64,000 nt of DNA from the NCBI GenBank assembly GCA_949283375.1, contig CASDSM010000031.1, positions 1-64,000 on the forward strand, given 5' to 3'. Position numbers and translations under genes: made by a program. Below the pieces are notes generated by a model that made no database searches, was not told where the DNA came from, and saw only the letters and a program-made list of their open reading frames with translations. The stretch comes from an uncultured Eubacteriales bacterium. Lineage in GTDB: Bacteria; Bacillota; Clostridia; Oscillospirales; Oscillospiraceae. Shown here piece after piece: positions 18,048-26,672 of this stretch; position 1 is the first letter of the stretch; each line of letters starts with the position of its first letter.

Positions 18048-18207
18048 ATATTTGTCTGCTTATAGACAGAGGATTGTCTTTCTTTCGATGCAGAAATGTC
18101 TGTTTTTTCCAGACATTGGGAAAACGCCCGCAAAAAGGGGCCTGCGGGGCCGTTTCGCCCGCCGTGCGGCGGGTATGGCGGCAAACCGCAGCCAGAGAGG
18201 CAAACGC

Positions 18208-20007
18208 ATGGACGAAAACGAAAATAAAGGCCAAAATACCCACCAGAAGGTGCTCTTTGAGTCGCTGAACATCCTGCTCTCCCGCTGGTCGGACGGGACC
18301 TTTTCCGAGATCCTGGACGACTGGAAGTGGATCTTCTCCTACAGCGCCCGCTACAAGTGGGTGATCGTGTTCTACACCGTGCTCGGCCTTGCGGGCACGA
18401 CCCTCGGGCTGGTGAGCAGCGTGGTGAGCAAATACCTGCTCGACGTCATCACCGGCTACCGGACCGACCAGCTCGGCACCCTGATCGCCGTCATGGTGGG
18501 CTCCACCGTGTTCAACCTGGTCATCAACAGCGTGCTCAACCGCTTCAACACCAAGCTCGCCATCTACATCAACAACGACATCCAGGCGGATATCTTTGAC
18601 AAGATCGTGGACGCCGACTGGCTCGCCATCAGCCGCTACGCCAACGGCGACGTGCTCAACCGCTTCAATGCGGATGTGAACACGGTCAGCAGCAACGCCA
18701 TCAGCTGGCTGCCCTCCATTGTCATCGTGATCTATAACTTTATCGCCACCTTCGCCGTCATCCTCTACTATGACTGGGTCATGGCGGTGATCGCCTTCGC
18801 CAGCGCGCCCTTCCTCTTCCTGATGTCCACCGTCGTGCTGAAAAAGCAGCGCGAGTACGGCAAGCGGGTGCGCGAGATGAGCAGCGAGATGATGAGCTTT
18901 GAGGTGGAGACCTTTTACAACTTCGACACCATCAAGTCCTTCGGCATCTCCCCCCACTACAGCAGCAAGATGCGCTGGTGGCAGGAGAAGTTCAAGGACA
19001 TCAGCCTGCGCTACAATATGTTCTCCATCCAGACGGGGGTGCTGACCTCCCTGATCGGCGCGCTGGTGCAGGGGGCCGCCTTTGGCTACTGCCTCTGGCG
19101 GCTGTGGACGGGGGACATCACCTACGGCACCATGACCCTCTTCCTCCAGCAGCGCAGCAAGCTCTCCAGCGCTTTCAGCAATGTGGTCTCCATCGTCCCC
19201 GCCTTCCTCAACAGCTCCATCTCCGCCCACCGCATCCGCGAGCTGGTGGAGCTGCCCAAGGAGGTCCACATTCCGGAGAGCAGCGGGCTCGACGCGCTCA
19301 TCGGGGACGGCTTCACCGTCCAGCTGCGGGATGTGAACTTCTCCTATGTGGAGGGCACGCGGGTGATCACTGACTCCGCCTTCGTCGCCCACCCGGGGGA
19401 GATCGTCGCCCTGGTCGGCCCCTCCGGCGAGGGGAAGACCACCATGATCCGCCTGATCCTCGGCCTGGTGCGCCCGGAGTCGGGCGAGGCGGTCATCCGC
19501 GGCTCGGACGGGACGGAGGTGCCGATGAACGCGGAGACCCGCCACCTCTTCGCCTACGTCCCCCAGGGCAACACCATCCTCTCCGGCACCATCGCCGAGA
19601 ATATGCGCATGGTCCGGCAGGATGCGACGGATGAGGAGATCGTCGAGGCCCTCAAGATCGCCTGCGCCTGGGACTTCGTGAGCAAAATGCCGGAGACCAT
19701 CCACAGTAAGGTGGGCGAGCGGGGGAGAGGCTTCTCCGAGGGGCAGGCCCAGCGCCTGGCGATCGCCCGCGCGGTGCTGCGCGATGCGCCCATCCTCCTG
19801 CTCGACGAGGCCACCTCCGCCTTGGATGTGAGCACTGAGCGGCAGGTCCTGAAAAACATCGTCCGCCAGCGGCCGAACAAGACCTGCATCGTCACCACCC
19901 ACCGGCCCAGTGTGCTGGGCCTCTGCCAGCGGGTCTACCGGGTGATGCAGACCCATGTGACAGAACTGGATGAAGAGACCTCCACCCGGATGGTACAGGA
20001 TTTCTGA
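18208..20007 (+). CDS. ABC exporter half-transporter (membrane domain plus ATPase)
   Basis: The 599-residue protein has six membrane helices (about 45-330) and a C-terminal ATPase with Walker A GPSGEGKT (404-411), a variant signature FSEGQAQR, Walker B ILLLDEATSALD and H-loop TTHRPS. This is the type IV (MsbA-like) exporter layout, working as a dimer. Start ATG 18208 follows AGAGAGG. Upstream in-frame codons have no site. It opens an operon with Wzz/kinase genes, so export of a lipid-linked or surface component is an inference. A peptide substrate is equally possible. Confidence 0.85.
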   Translation: MDENENKGQNTHQKVLFESLNILLSRWSDGTFSEILDDWKWIFSYSARYKWVIVFYTVLGLAGTTLGLVSSVVSKYLLDVITGYRTDQLGTLIAVMVGSTVFNLVINSVLNRFNTKLAIYINNDIQADIFDKIVDADWLAISRYANGDVLNRFNADVNTVSSNAISWLPSIVIVIYNFIATFAVILYYDWVMAVIAFASAPFLFLMSTVVLKKQREYGKRVREMSSEMMSFEVETFYNFDTIKSFGISPHYSSKMRWWQEKFKDISLRYNMFSIQTGVLTSLIGALVQGAAFGYCLWRLWTGDITYGTMTLFLQQRSKLSSAFSNVVSIVPAFLNSSISAHRIRELVELPKEVHIPESSGLDALIGDGFTVQLRDVNFSYVEGTRVITDSAFVAHPGEIVALVGPSGEGKTTMIRLILGLVRPESGEAVIRGSDGTEVPMNAETRHLFAYVPQGNTILSGTIAENMRMVRQDATDEEIVEALKIACAWDFVSKMPETIHSKVGERGRGFSEGQAQRLAIARAVLRDAPILLLDEATSALDVSTERQVLKNIVRQRPNKTCIVTTHRPSVLGLCQRVYRVMQTHVTELDEETSTRMVQDF

Positions 20008-20044
20008 GGCGCACATGCCGCAGATAAAGGAAGGATAAGTGATT

Positions 20045-20851
20045 ATGAGACTGGCTCGAAGGCTGACGGTATTACTGTTTGTGGTGACGGCGATCTGCTT
20101 CGGACTGTACGTCACGAGAGATGAGATGCTCACTGACAAGGTCGCGCCGGTCATCTCCTGCGACTCTGACACGTTCGAGGCGAGCGTGGAGGCGGGAGAT
20201 GAGGAACTGCTGGCGGGGATGACCGCCCAGGACGACCGGGACGGCGACGTCACCGCCTCTCTGGTGGTGGTCTCCAGGTCCAAATTCATCGAGACCGGGC
20301 GCCTGCGCGTGAACTACGCCGCCTTTGACGCCCAGGGCAACGCGGCGACCTATACCCGGACGCTGACCTACAGCGACTACACCTCGCCGCGCTTTGCCCT
20401 CAGCGAGCCGCTGCGCTTCAACGCGTCCACCTGGTCCTACTCGCTGCTCAACGCGCTGCAGGCCGAGGACTGCCTCGACGGCGACATCAGCAATCTGATC
20501 AAATACCGCTTTGACGATGAGAACTGGTACTACGGCGAGGATGGCAGGCTCGGCGTCACCTTCCAGGTGACCAACAGCGCCGGCGACACCGTCCAGCTCC
20601 CGCTGACGGTGGAGGTGCTCGACGAGGAGGACTATGACCTGGAGTATCCCGAGCTGACGGAGTACCTCGTCTACACCTCCGTGGGCGATGAGCTGACGCC
20701 GCGCAGCTATCTGACGGCGGAGGCGAGAGAGGCCGGCACCGTGCGGGTGGATGACAGCGCGGTGGACTATGATGTGCCCGGGGTCTATGAGATCGTCTAT
20801 ACCCTCGTGGGCGAGGGCAGCGTGACGCTGTTCGTCGTCGTAGAGGAATGA
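20045..20851 (+). CDS. Membrane-anchored Ig-like surface protein, module copy 1
   Basis: The 268-residue protein has one N-terminal membrane helix (about 6-24) and an extracytoplasmic part with two Ig-like repeats marked by D-R-D-G-D-V-T-A-S-L (about 64-73) and CLDGDIS. A C-terminal domain begins ELTEYLVYTSVGDELTPRSYL. The DGD pattern is that of DUF5011/Ig-like bacterial domains. It is clearly paralogous to the 28927-29859 gene, which has the same order of elements. It lies just before a Wzz/kinase gene in both copies, so it probably acts at the surface with the chain-length regulators. Function unproven. Confidence 0.75.
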   Translation: MRLARRLTVLLFVVTAICFGLYVTRDEMLTDKVAPVISCDSDTFEASVEAGDEELLAGMTAQDDRDGDVTASLVVVSRSKFIETGRLRVNYAAFDAQGNAATYTRTLTYSDYTSPRFALSEPLRFNASTWSYSLLNALQAEDCLDGDISNLIKYRFDDENWYYGEDGRLGVTFQVTNSAGDTVQLPLTVEVLDEEDYDLEYPELTEYLVYTSVGDELTPRSYLTAEAREAGTVRVDDSAVDYDVPGVYEIVYTLVGEGSVTLFVVVEE

Positions 20852-20862
20852 GGAGTACAGCC

Positions 20863-22323
20863 ATGCAGGAACAACGTCAGGATACCCTTTCCCGCGGCCT
20901 GGAGCGGATCGAGCCGTACAGCATCCTCACCGACATTCTGCGCAACTGGTGGGTGATCCTGCTCGGCGCCCTCGCCGCGGCCATGATCGCCAACGTCGTG
21001 GTGCGCGAGCAGAGCCACGCCGTCTACAGCTATACCACCAGCGCCACCTTTGTCGTCTCCACCCAGGGCAGCAGCAGCAGCGTGTACAGCAACCTCGCCT
21101 CCGCCCAGTCCACGGCCAACACCTTCTCCAACATCCTCAACAGCGGCATCATGCAGGACGCCGTCTGCGAGGACCTCGGCCTGACCAGCTTTGACGCGCA
21201 GGTGAGCGCCCAGGTCATCACTGAGACCAACCTGCTGGTGCTGACGGTGACCGCAGACTCCCCCCGGCTGGCCTATCAGGTGATCCGCTCCATCATGGAC
21301 AACTACGAGACCATCACCCGCTCGGTGGTGGGCAGTACCATCCTGGAGGTGCTCGAGGAGCCGGAGGTCCCCGTCGGGGGCAGCGGCGCGGCGGACACGC
21401 GGGGGGCGATGATCCGCGGCTTCCAGCTCGGACTGCTCGCCTTTGCGCTCCTGTTTGCCTACCTCTCCTACCGGAGCGACACCATCAAGTCCAGCTCCGA
21501 CCTGAATGAGAAGCTGGACGCCGCGGCGCTTGGCACCATCTACCACGAGCGCAAGTACAAGTCGCTCGGCGCCCGCCTGCGCGGGAAGAAGCGCAGCATC
21601 CTGGTGACGGACGCCACCACCAGCTTCGGCTTTGTGGAGAGCTACAAGAAGATCGCCGCCAAGCTCTCCTATCTGCGCCGCGGGGAGGGCGGGCAGCTGA
21701 TCACCGTCACCAGCCTGCTGGAAAACGAGGGCAAGTCCACCGCGGCGGTCAACCTCGCCCTGTCGCTGGCGATGAACGCCAAGCGGGTCCTCCTGCTCGA
21801 CTGCGACCTGCGCCGCCCCTCGCAGTACCTCGTCCTGGAGAAGCGGAAGGAGCGGGTGCGCAATTGGACCGACCTGCTGTCCACCGACTGCTCGGTGCAG
21901 GACGTCATCCAGTATGACAACGACCGCGGCATCTTCCTGCTGCTGGAGACCAGAGAGCACGCCAACTCCACCGAGCTGCTCTCCAGCAAGACGATGGAGG
22001 TGATGCTGCAGACCCTGCGGCACTATTTCGACTACATCGTGCTCGACTCCCCGCCTCTGTCCGTCACCTCCGACGCCGAGGTGCTGGCGGACCGGACCGA
22101 CCTGAGCGTGCTGGTGGTGCGCTATCACCAGGCGCAGGCGGAGGATCTCAACGACGCCATTGACGTCCTCTCCGCCTGCCGTGCGGAGCTGGCCGGCTGC
22201 GTGCTGAACCGGGCGCGGGCCCTGCCGGGCCTGGGCGCGGTCTCCTACGGCTACGGCCATGGGTATGGCGGATATTACAGCTACGGACATTACGGAAAAT
22301 CGGAGAAGCGAAATCATGAGTGA
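20863..22323 (+). CDS. Fused Wzz-like / BY-kinase protein, module copy 1, type A
   Basis: The 486-residue protein has a Wzz/CpsC-type N-terminal half with membrane helices (about 30-48 and 184-205) around an external domain, and a CpsD-type tyrosine kinase half with Walker A ENEGKST (287-293), Walker A' VLLLDCDLRRP and Walker B DYIVLDSPP. The tail is Tyr/Gly-rich (GYGHGYGGYYSYGHYG), the usual autophosphorylation cluster. BY-kinases control polymer length and export by cyclic phosphorylation. ATG 20863 follows AGGAG. The gene overlaps the next by 8 bases. Confidence 0.9.
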   Translation: MQEQRQDTLSRGLERIEPYSILTDILRNWWVILLGALAAAMIANVVVREQSHAVYSYTTSATFVVSTQGSSSSVYSNLASAQSTANTFSNILNSGIMQDAVCEDLGLTSFDAQVSAQVITETNLLVLTVTADSPRLAYQVIRSIMDNYETITRSVVGSTILEVLEEPEVPVGGSGAADTRGAMIRGFQLGLLAFALLFAYLSYRSDTIKSSSDLNEKLDAAALGTIYHERKYKSLGARLRGKKRSILVTDATTSFGFVESYKKIAAKLSYLRRGEGGQLITVTSLLENEGKSTAAVNLALSLAMNAKRVLLLDCDLRRPSQYLVLEKRKERVRNWTDLLSTDCSVQDVIQYDNDRGIFLLLETREHANSTELLSSKTMEVMLQTLRHYFDYIVLDSPPLSVTSDAEVLADRTDLSVLVVRYHQAQAEDLNDAIDVLSACRAELAGCVLNRARALPGLGAVSYGYGHGYGGYYSYGHYGKSEKRNHE

Positions 22324-23767
22324 GCGTACAGAGCGGCATACCGCCAGCCCGGAAACGGTGGAAAAAATTGACCTGACGCACCTGGCAGAGCAGCTCTGGG
22401 AGATGGTCAGGCGCTATTGGTGGATCGTGGCGGCGCTGACGGCGCTGTTTGCCGCGGCGTCCTGGCTCCACGTCAGCAGGACCTATGTCCCCCGCTATGA
22501 GGCGGAGGCCACCCTCGCCATCTATGCCTCCCGCGACAGTCAGGAGTCCGGCTCCAACAGCAGCAACAGCGTGGCGACGGCCCAGCAGCTCGGCAAGGTG
22601 TTTCCCTACATCCTCACCAGCGGCATCCTCTCGGACATGGTGGCCGAGGACCTGGGCACCGTCTCGGTGCCGGGCGAGATCTCGGTGACGGCGGTGGAGG
22701 ACACCAACCTGGTCACCATCCGCGTGACCGCATCGGACGGCCAGACCGCCTATGACGTGCTCCAGTCCGTCCTGGAGAACTATCCCCAGGTCGCCCAGTT
22801 CGTCATCGGCCAGACGGAGTACACCATCCTCAGCGAGAGCGGCGTCCCCACCGACAGCGGCACGGAGTATGTGACGCGCGGCTCGGTGCGCCGGGGCGCG
22901 GCGCTCGGCTTTGCCGCCGGCATGGCCCTCATGGTCTTCTTCACTCTGCTGCGCCGGACGATCCGCCGGCCCAGCGACTTTCAGAGCCTGTTCCACGTCC
23001 CGTGCCTGGGCACGCTGCCGGTCTACCAGGAGAAGAAGCGGAGAAAGAACAAGGGCAAGCAGGCAAACCTCCTGGCCTCCAACGTGCCGCAGAGCTATCT
23101 GGAGGCGATCCGGGCGCTGCGCGCGCGGGTGGAGCGCAAGCTGGAGCAGGCGGGCTGCAAGACCCTGCTCGTCACCAGCTCCATCCCGGAGGAGGGCAAG
23201 TCCACCGTGGCGGCCAATCTCGCCATCGCCATGGCCCAGAAGGGGCTGCGCGTCATCCTGGTGGACTGCGACCTGCGCCACCCCTCCATCCAGAGCCGGA
23301 TGGGCATCGCCGGCGCGTTCCCCGGCCTGGTGGCGGTCCTGAAGGGTCAGGCCGCCCTGGAGGACGCGCTCTATCAGGTACCGGTGAGCGATATCGACCT
23401 GAAGGTGCTCTGCGGCGCGCGCAACACCGCCAAAGAGGTGGAGATCCTCGGCGGCGCGGAGATGAAGCGCCTGATCGCCCACTTCGAGCAGATGGCGGAC
23501 GTGGTGATCCTGGACACCTCGCCGTCGGCTATGCTGGCCGATGCGATGGTGCTCGCGCACAACGTGCCGGCGGCGCTGTATGTCGTGCGCTACGACCACA
23601 CCCGCGTGGAGCATGTGCTCAGCGGCATCGAGGAGCTCTCCGGCAGCCGGATCAACATCATCGGCTGCGTGCTCAACGAGGGGAAATTTGCCGCCCAGAG
23701 CAGCTATGGCTACCGCTATGGCCGCTATGGCTACGGCCGCTCGCGCTACAGCGGCGCGGGCAGATGA
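22316..23767 (+). CDS. Fused Wzz-like / BY-kinase protein, module copy 1, type B
   Basis: The 483-residue protein has the same two-part layout as its neighbour: Wzz-like membrane half (helices about 35-52 and 200-222) and kinase half with EEGKST (292-297), VILVDCDLRHPS and DVVILDTSP. It ends in a Tyr-rich tail (YGYRYGRYGYGRSRYSG). It is closer in order and in its VEQ/VEKIDL N-terminal signature to the 31249-32772 protein than to the gene beside it, so type A and type B were paired before the module was duplicated. Confidence 0.9.
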   Translation: MSERTERHTASPETVEKIDLTHLAEQLWEMVRRYWWIVAALTALFAAASWLHVSRTYVPRYEAEATLAIYASRDSQESGSNSSNSVATAQQLGKVFPYILTSGILSDMVAEDLGTVSVPGEISVTAVEDTNLVTIRVTASDGQTAYDVLQSVLENYPQVAQFVIGQTEYTILSESGVPTDSGTEYVTRGSVRRGAALGFAAGMALMVFFTLLRRTIRRPSDFQSLFHVPCLGTLPVYQEKKRRKNKGKQANLLASNVPQSYLEAIRALRARVERKLEQAGCKTLLVTSSIPEEGKSTVAANLAIAMAQKGLRVILVDCDLRHPSIQSRMGIAGAFPGLVAVLKGQAALEDALYQVPVSDIDLKVLCGARNTAKEVEILGGAEMKRLIAHFEQMADVVILDTSPSAMLADAMVLAHNVPAALYVVRYDHTRVEHVLSGIEELSGSRINIIGCVLNEGKFAAQSSYGYRYGRYGYGRSRYSGAGR

Positions 23768-23845
23768 TCCGCCGCACAGCGGCGGACCGGCGTGTCAGAC
23801 GGCCCTGCCGGTCTGACTTCCGTTGGAGAGAAGAGTGGGGGATCT

Positions 23846-25735
23846 ATGCAAGTAAAGCATAACTATCTGGTTCATCTGACAAAGGTATTTACCCTTGTCT
23901 TCTGTGATATACTGCTGATCGTGGCCAGCATGGTGGGCGCGCTCTGGATCCGGCATGATTTTCAGCTCAGCGCGATCGACCCGGAATTTCTGGAGACGCT
24001 CCTCCTGTATCTGCCGGTCAACCTCTTCTGCACGCTGCTGGTCTTCAAGCTCTGCCGGCTCTACAACAATCTCTGGCAGTTTGCCGGCATCATGGAACTC
24101 AACAGCGTCGTCGCGGCGGTGCTGCTGTCCACCCTGCTGCAGACGGCGGGGATGGCCCTGCTCCGCCTGCGCATCCCGCGCAGCTATCCCTTCCTCTACA
24201 TCCTGCTGCTCTTCCTCGCCGTCTCCGCGAGCCGGTATCTGATCCGCGTCCTCTACCGGGAGCGGCAGAGGAACGCCGCGGCACAGCCGGACATCCGCAC
24301 CCTGATCGTGGGCGCCGGCGGGGCGGGGAACATGCTCCTGCGGGAGATCAAGAGCAGCCGGCAGGTCCACCGCGTCGTCCCCTGTATCGTGGACGACGAC
24401 CCGGTCAAGCGGGGGACCTATCTGCACGGCGTCCCCGTGGTGGGGGACTTTTCGGCGATCCCGCGCTGTGTGCAGGAGTATCAGATCCAGGAGATCGTCA
24501 TCGCCATCCCCTCCCTCAGCCCGGCCAGAAAAAAGGCCCTGCTGGAGATCTGCCAGGAGACGGCCTGCAAGACGCTGACCCTCCCCGGCATCTATCAGAT
24601 CGTCAACGGCGAGGTGAGCGTCTCCATGCTCCGCCAGGTGGACATCAACGACCTGCTGGGCCGCCCGCCGGTGGAGCTGGAGATGGAGGAGATCATGGAC
24701 TATGTCTCCGGCAAGGTGATCCTGGTCACGGGTGGCGGCGGCTCCATCGGCAGCGAGATCTGCCGCCAGCTTGCGCTCCACCGGCCCCGCCTGCTGATCG
24801 TGTTCGACATCTACGAAAACAGCGTGTACGACCTCCAGCACGAGCTGCTCGACCGGCATCCCGACCTGCAGCTGGAGGTGCTCATCGGCTCGGTGCGCAA
24901 CCGCGCGCGTGTGGACAGCATCTTTGAGACCTATCACCCCGACCTGGTCTTCCACGCGGCGGCGCACAAGCACGTCCCGCTGATGGAGGACAGCCCGAAC
25001 GAGGCGGTGAAGAACAACGTCCTCGGCACCTGGGTGGTCGCCCGCGCCGCGGACGCCTTCGGGGCGCGGAAGATGGTGCTCATCTCCACCGACAAGGCGG
25101 TGCGCCCGACGAATGTCATGGGCGCGTCCAAGCGCATCTGTGAGCTGGTCGTCCAGCGGTTCTCTCAGACCTCGAAGACGGAGTTCGCCGCCGTGCGCTT
25201 TGGCAACGTCCTCGGCAGCAACGGCAGCGTGGTCCCTCTCTTCCAGAAGCAGATCGAGGCGGGCGGCCCGGTGACGGTCACCCACCCGGACATCATCCGC
25301 TATTTCATGACCATCCCGGAGGCGGTCAACCTGGTGCTCCAGTGCGGGGCCCTCGCCCGCGGCGGCGAGGTCTTCATCCTGGACATGGGCGAGCCGGTCA
25401 AGATCGACGACCTCGCCCGGAAGATGATCCGCTGCTGCGGCCTGGTGCCCGACCGGGACATCCGGATCGAGTACATCGGCCTGCGCCCGGGGGAGAAGCT
25501 CTATGAGGAGCTGCTGCTCAACGAGGACAATCTGAAAAAAACGGCGAAGGACCGCATCTTCGTCGCTCGCCAGCCGGAGGTGGACACCGCCTGGCTCGAC
25601 CACGAGGTGGAGGAGCTGGTGAGCAATGCCTTCAACGAGACGGGAGACATCCGGGCGCGGATCAAGCGCCTGGTGCCGGAGTATGAGCCGCGGGCGAACC
25701 GCGCGCCGGCGGAGGCGGAGACGCCTGCATCATGA
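23846..25735 (+). CDS. CapD/PglF-type nucleotide-sugar epimerase/dehydratase
   Basis: The 629-residue protein has four N-terminal membrane helices (about 10-130), a CoA-binding-like Rossmann domain (IVGAGGAGNMLLREI) and an SDR domain with TGGGGSIGSE (295-304) and STDKAVRPTNVMGASKR. Met replaces the usual SDR Tyr, as in CapD/WbpM/PglF enzymes that act on UDP-GlcNAc (4,6-dehydration or epimerisation). It supplies an activated sugar for surface polymer or glycan synthesis. It follows the type B kinase after 78 bases containing two GC hairpins and is closed by a terminator. Confidence 0.9.
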   Translation: MQVKHNYLVHLTKVFTLVFCDILLIVASMVGALWIRHDFQLSAIDPEFLETLLLYLPVNLFCTLLVFKLCRLYNNLWQFAGIMELNSVVAAVLLSTLLQTAGMALLRLRIPRSYPFLYILLLFLAVSASRYLIRVLYRERQRNAAAQPDIRTLIVGAGGAGNMLLREIKSSRQVHRVVPCIVDDDPVKRGTYLHGVPVVGDFSAIPRCVQEYQIQEIVIAIPSLSPARKKALLEICQETACKTLTLPGIYQIVNGEVSVSMLRQVDINDLLGRPPVELEMEEIMDYVSGKVILVTGGGGSIGSEICRQLALHRPRLLIVFDIYENSVYDLQHELLDRHPDLQLEVLIGSVRNRARVDSIFETYHPDLVFHAAAHKHVPLMEDSPNEAVKNNVLGTWVVARAADAFGARKMVLISTDKAVRPTNVMGASKRICELVVQRFSQTSKTEFAAVRFGNVLGSNGSVVPLFQKQIEAGGPVTVTHPDIIRYFMTIPEAVNLVLQCGALARGGEVFILDMGEPVKIDDLARKMIRCCGLVPDRDIRIEYIGLRPGEKLYEELLLNEDNLKKTAKDRIFVARQPEVDTAWLDHEVEELVSNAFNETGDIRARIKRLVPEYEPRANRAPAEAETPAS

Positions 25736-25736
25736 C

Positions 25737-25784
25737 AAAAAGACCGCGAAAGACGGAGAGAACATCGTCTTTCGCGGTCTTTTT
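25737..25784 (+). terminator. Strong bidirectional terminator after the CapD-like gene
   Basis: A perfect 19-bp stem (25737-25755 with 25766-25784) is flanked by A5 and T5, right after the stop codon. Confidence 0.92.
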
Positions 25785-25796
25785 GTTCCTGTGGAT

Positions 25797-26637
25797 TCAG
25801 CGGGGCGGCCGGACGGGCGACTGGTCCGGCAGGTGCGGGCTGATGAGCTTCTCCATCCGGATCATGTCGTACCAGCGGCCGAACTTGTAGCCGCAACGGC
25901 GGAAGCGCCCTGCGAGAGAGAAGCCCAGATGCGCGTGAAAATCCGCGCTGTTGGCGGTGAGATATTCGTCCTCCCCGTCGGGGGGATACCCAAAGGGGAT
26001 CGAACCTCTGCCGGTCAGGGCAGATTCATTTCCGCCCATACCGCGGAAAAGGCCTTGGCAATATGGCCGATATTCCCCGCGGCCTTTTTCTTGTCTGGAC
26101 GAAAATGAATTCTGACCTGACTGCGAAGCACCTGTGGGCGAGGCGTTTTCGAGGGATTTTGGACGTTTGCGAAGCAGGTGGGCTGACGCCCACCAATGAG
26201 CGAACGGCAAAAAGCGCCGGAAAGGGCCGCCCACAGGCGGCAGGTGTTCGATCCCCTTTGGGTATAGCCGATGCAGGCGTAGAGATTGGTGACGCCCATC
26301 GCCCGCAGCCGCGCCTCGAGGGCCTCGTAGAGCGCGCGGCCCACGCCGCAGCGGCGGCAGTCCGGGTCGAGGTAGATGGTCAGCTCACAGGACCAGCCAT
26401 AGGCGGCCCGGCCAATGAAGGGGGCGGCGTAGGCATAGCCCAGAAGTGCCCGTCCCGCTCCGCCGTCAGATAGGGATAGCGCGCCGTGATCCGCTCCATC
26501 CGCTCCCGGAAGACGGCGGGGGCGGGGACGTCATACTCAAAGGAGATGGCGGTGTGGGCGACATAGTAGGCGTAGATCTCCAGCAGGCGCTCGGCGTCGG
26601 CGGCGCGCACCTCCCGAATGGTGAGTTCCCCGGCCAT
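25797..26637 (-). pseudogene. GNAT acetyltransferase (phosphinothricin-acetyltransferase-like), doubly disrupted
   Basis: Read on the minus strand from ATG 26637 (GGAGGGG upstream), the product starts MAGELTIREVRAADAERLLEIYAYYV and matches PAT/Bar-type N-acetyltransferases. Near 26440 a single missing base shifts the frame: LTAERDGH is followed in another frame by LGYAYAAPFIGRAAYGW. That frame runs to MGVTNLYACIGY, where the 280-bp repeat at 25986-26265 begins. The far side resumes at YPPDGEDEYLTANSADFHAHLGF and GYKFGRWYDMI. Removing the insert restores G-Y-P-P-D-G-E-D-E-Y in frame. The gene cannot make an intact enzyme. Confidence 0.9.
25986..26265. repeat. 280-bp inverted-repeat element, copy 1 (MITE-like)
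   Basis: The element begins ATACCCAAAGGGGATCGAAC and ends with the exact reverse complement of those 20 bases. The interior has further palindromic pairs and no credible gene. It sits inside the acetyltransferase pseudogene. A second copy at 43093-43372 has exactly the same length and, by eye, about 96% identity in the opposite orientation. The small size, terminal inverted repeats and absence of a transposase suggest a non-autonomous mobile element. Ends adjoin TA dinucleotides, but exact boundaries are uncertain by 1-2 bases. Confidence 0.88.
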
Positions 26638-26672
26638 GCCGCCCCTCCCGCTGCCAGGTGCTCCGGCAGCGC

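Noticed and set aside
25986-26020. tRNA fragment at the repeat end
   Set aside because: Only a T-arm-like stretch is seen; no acceptor, D or anticodon arms can be folded around it.
25797-26234. Minus-strand 145-codon frame starting MGGPFRRFLPFAHWW
   Set aside because: Its first half is the 280-bp repeat and its second half the acetyltransferase C-terminal remnant; a similar frame appears in the other repeat copy at 43064, so it follows the element and is not a gene.
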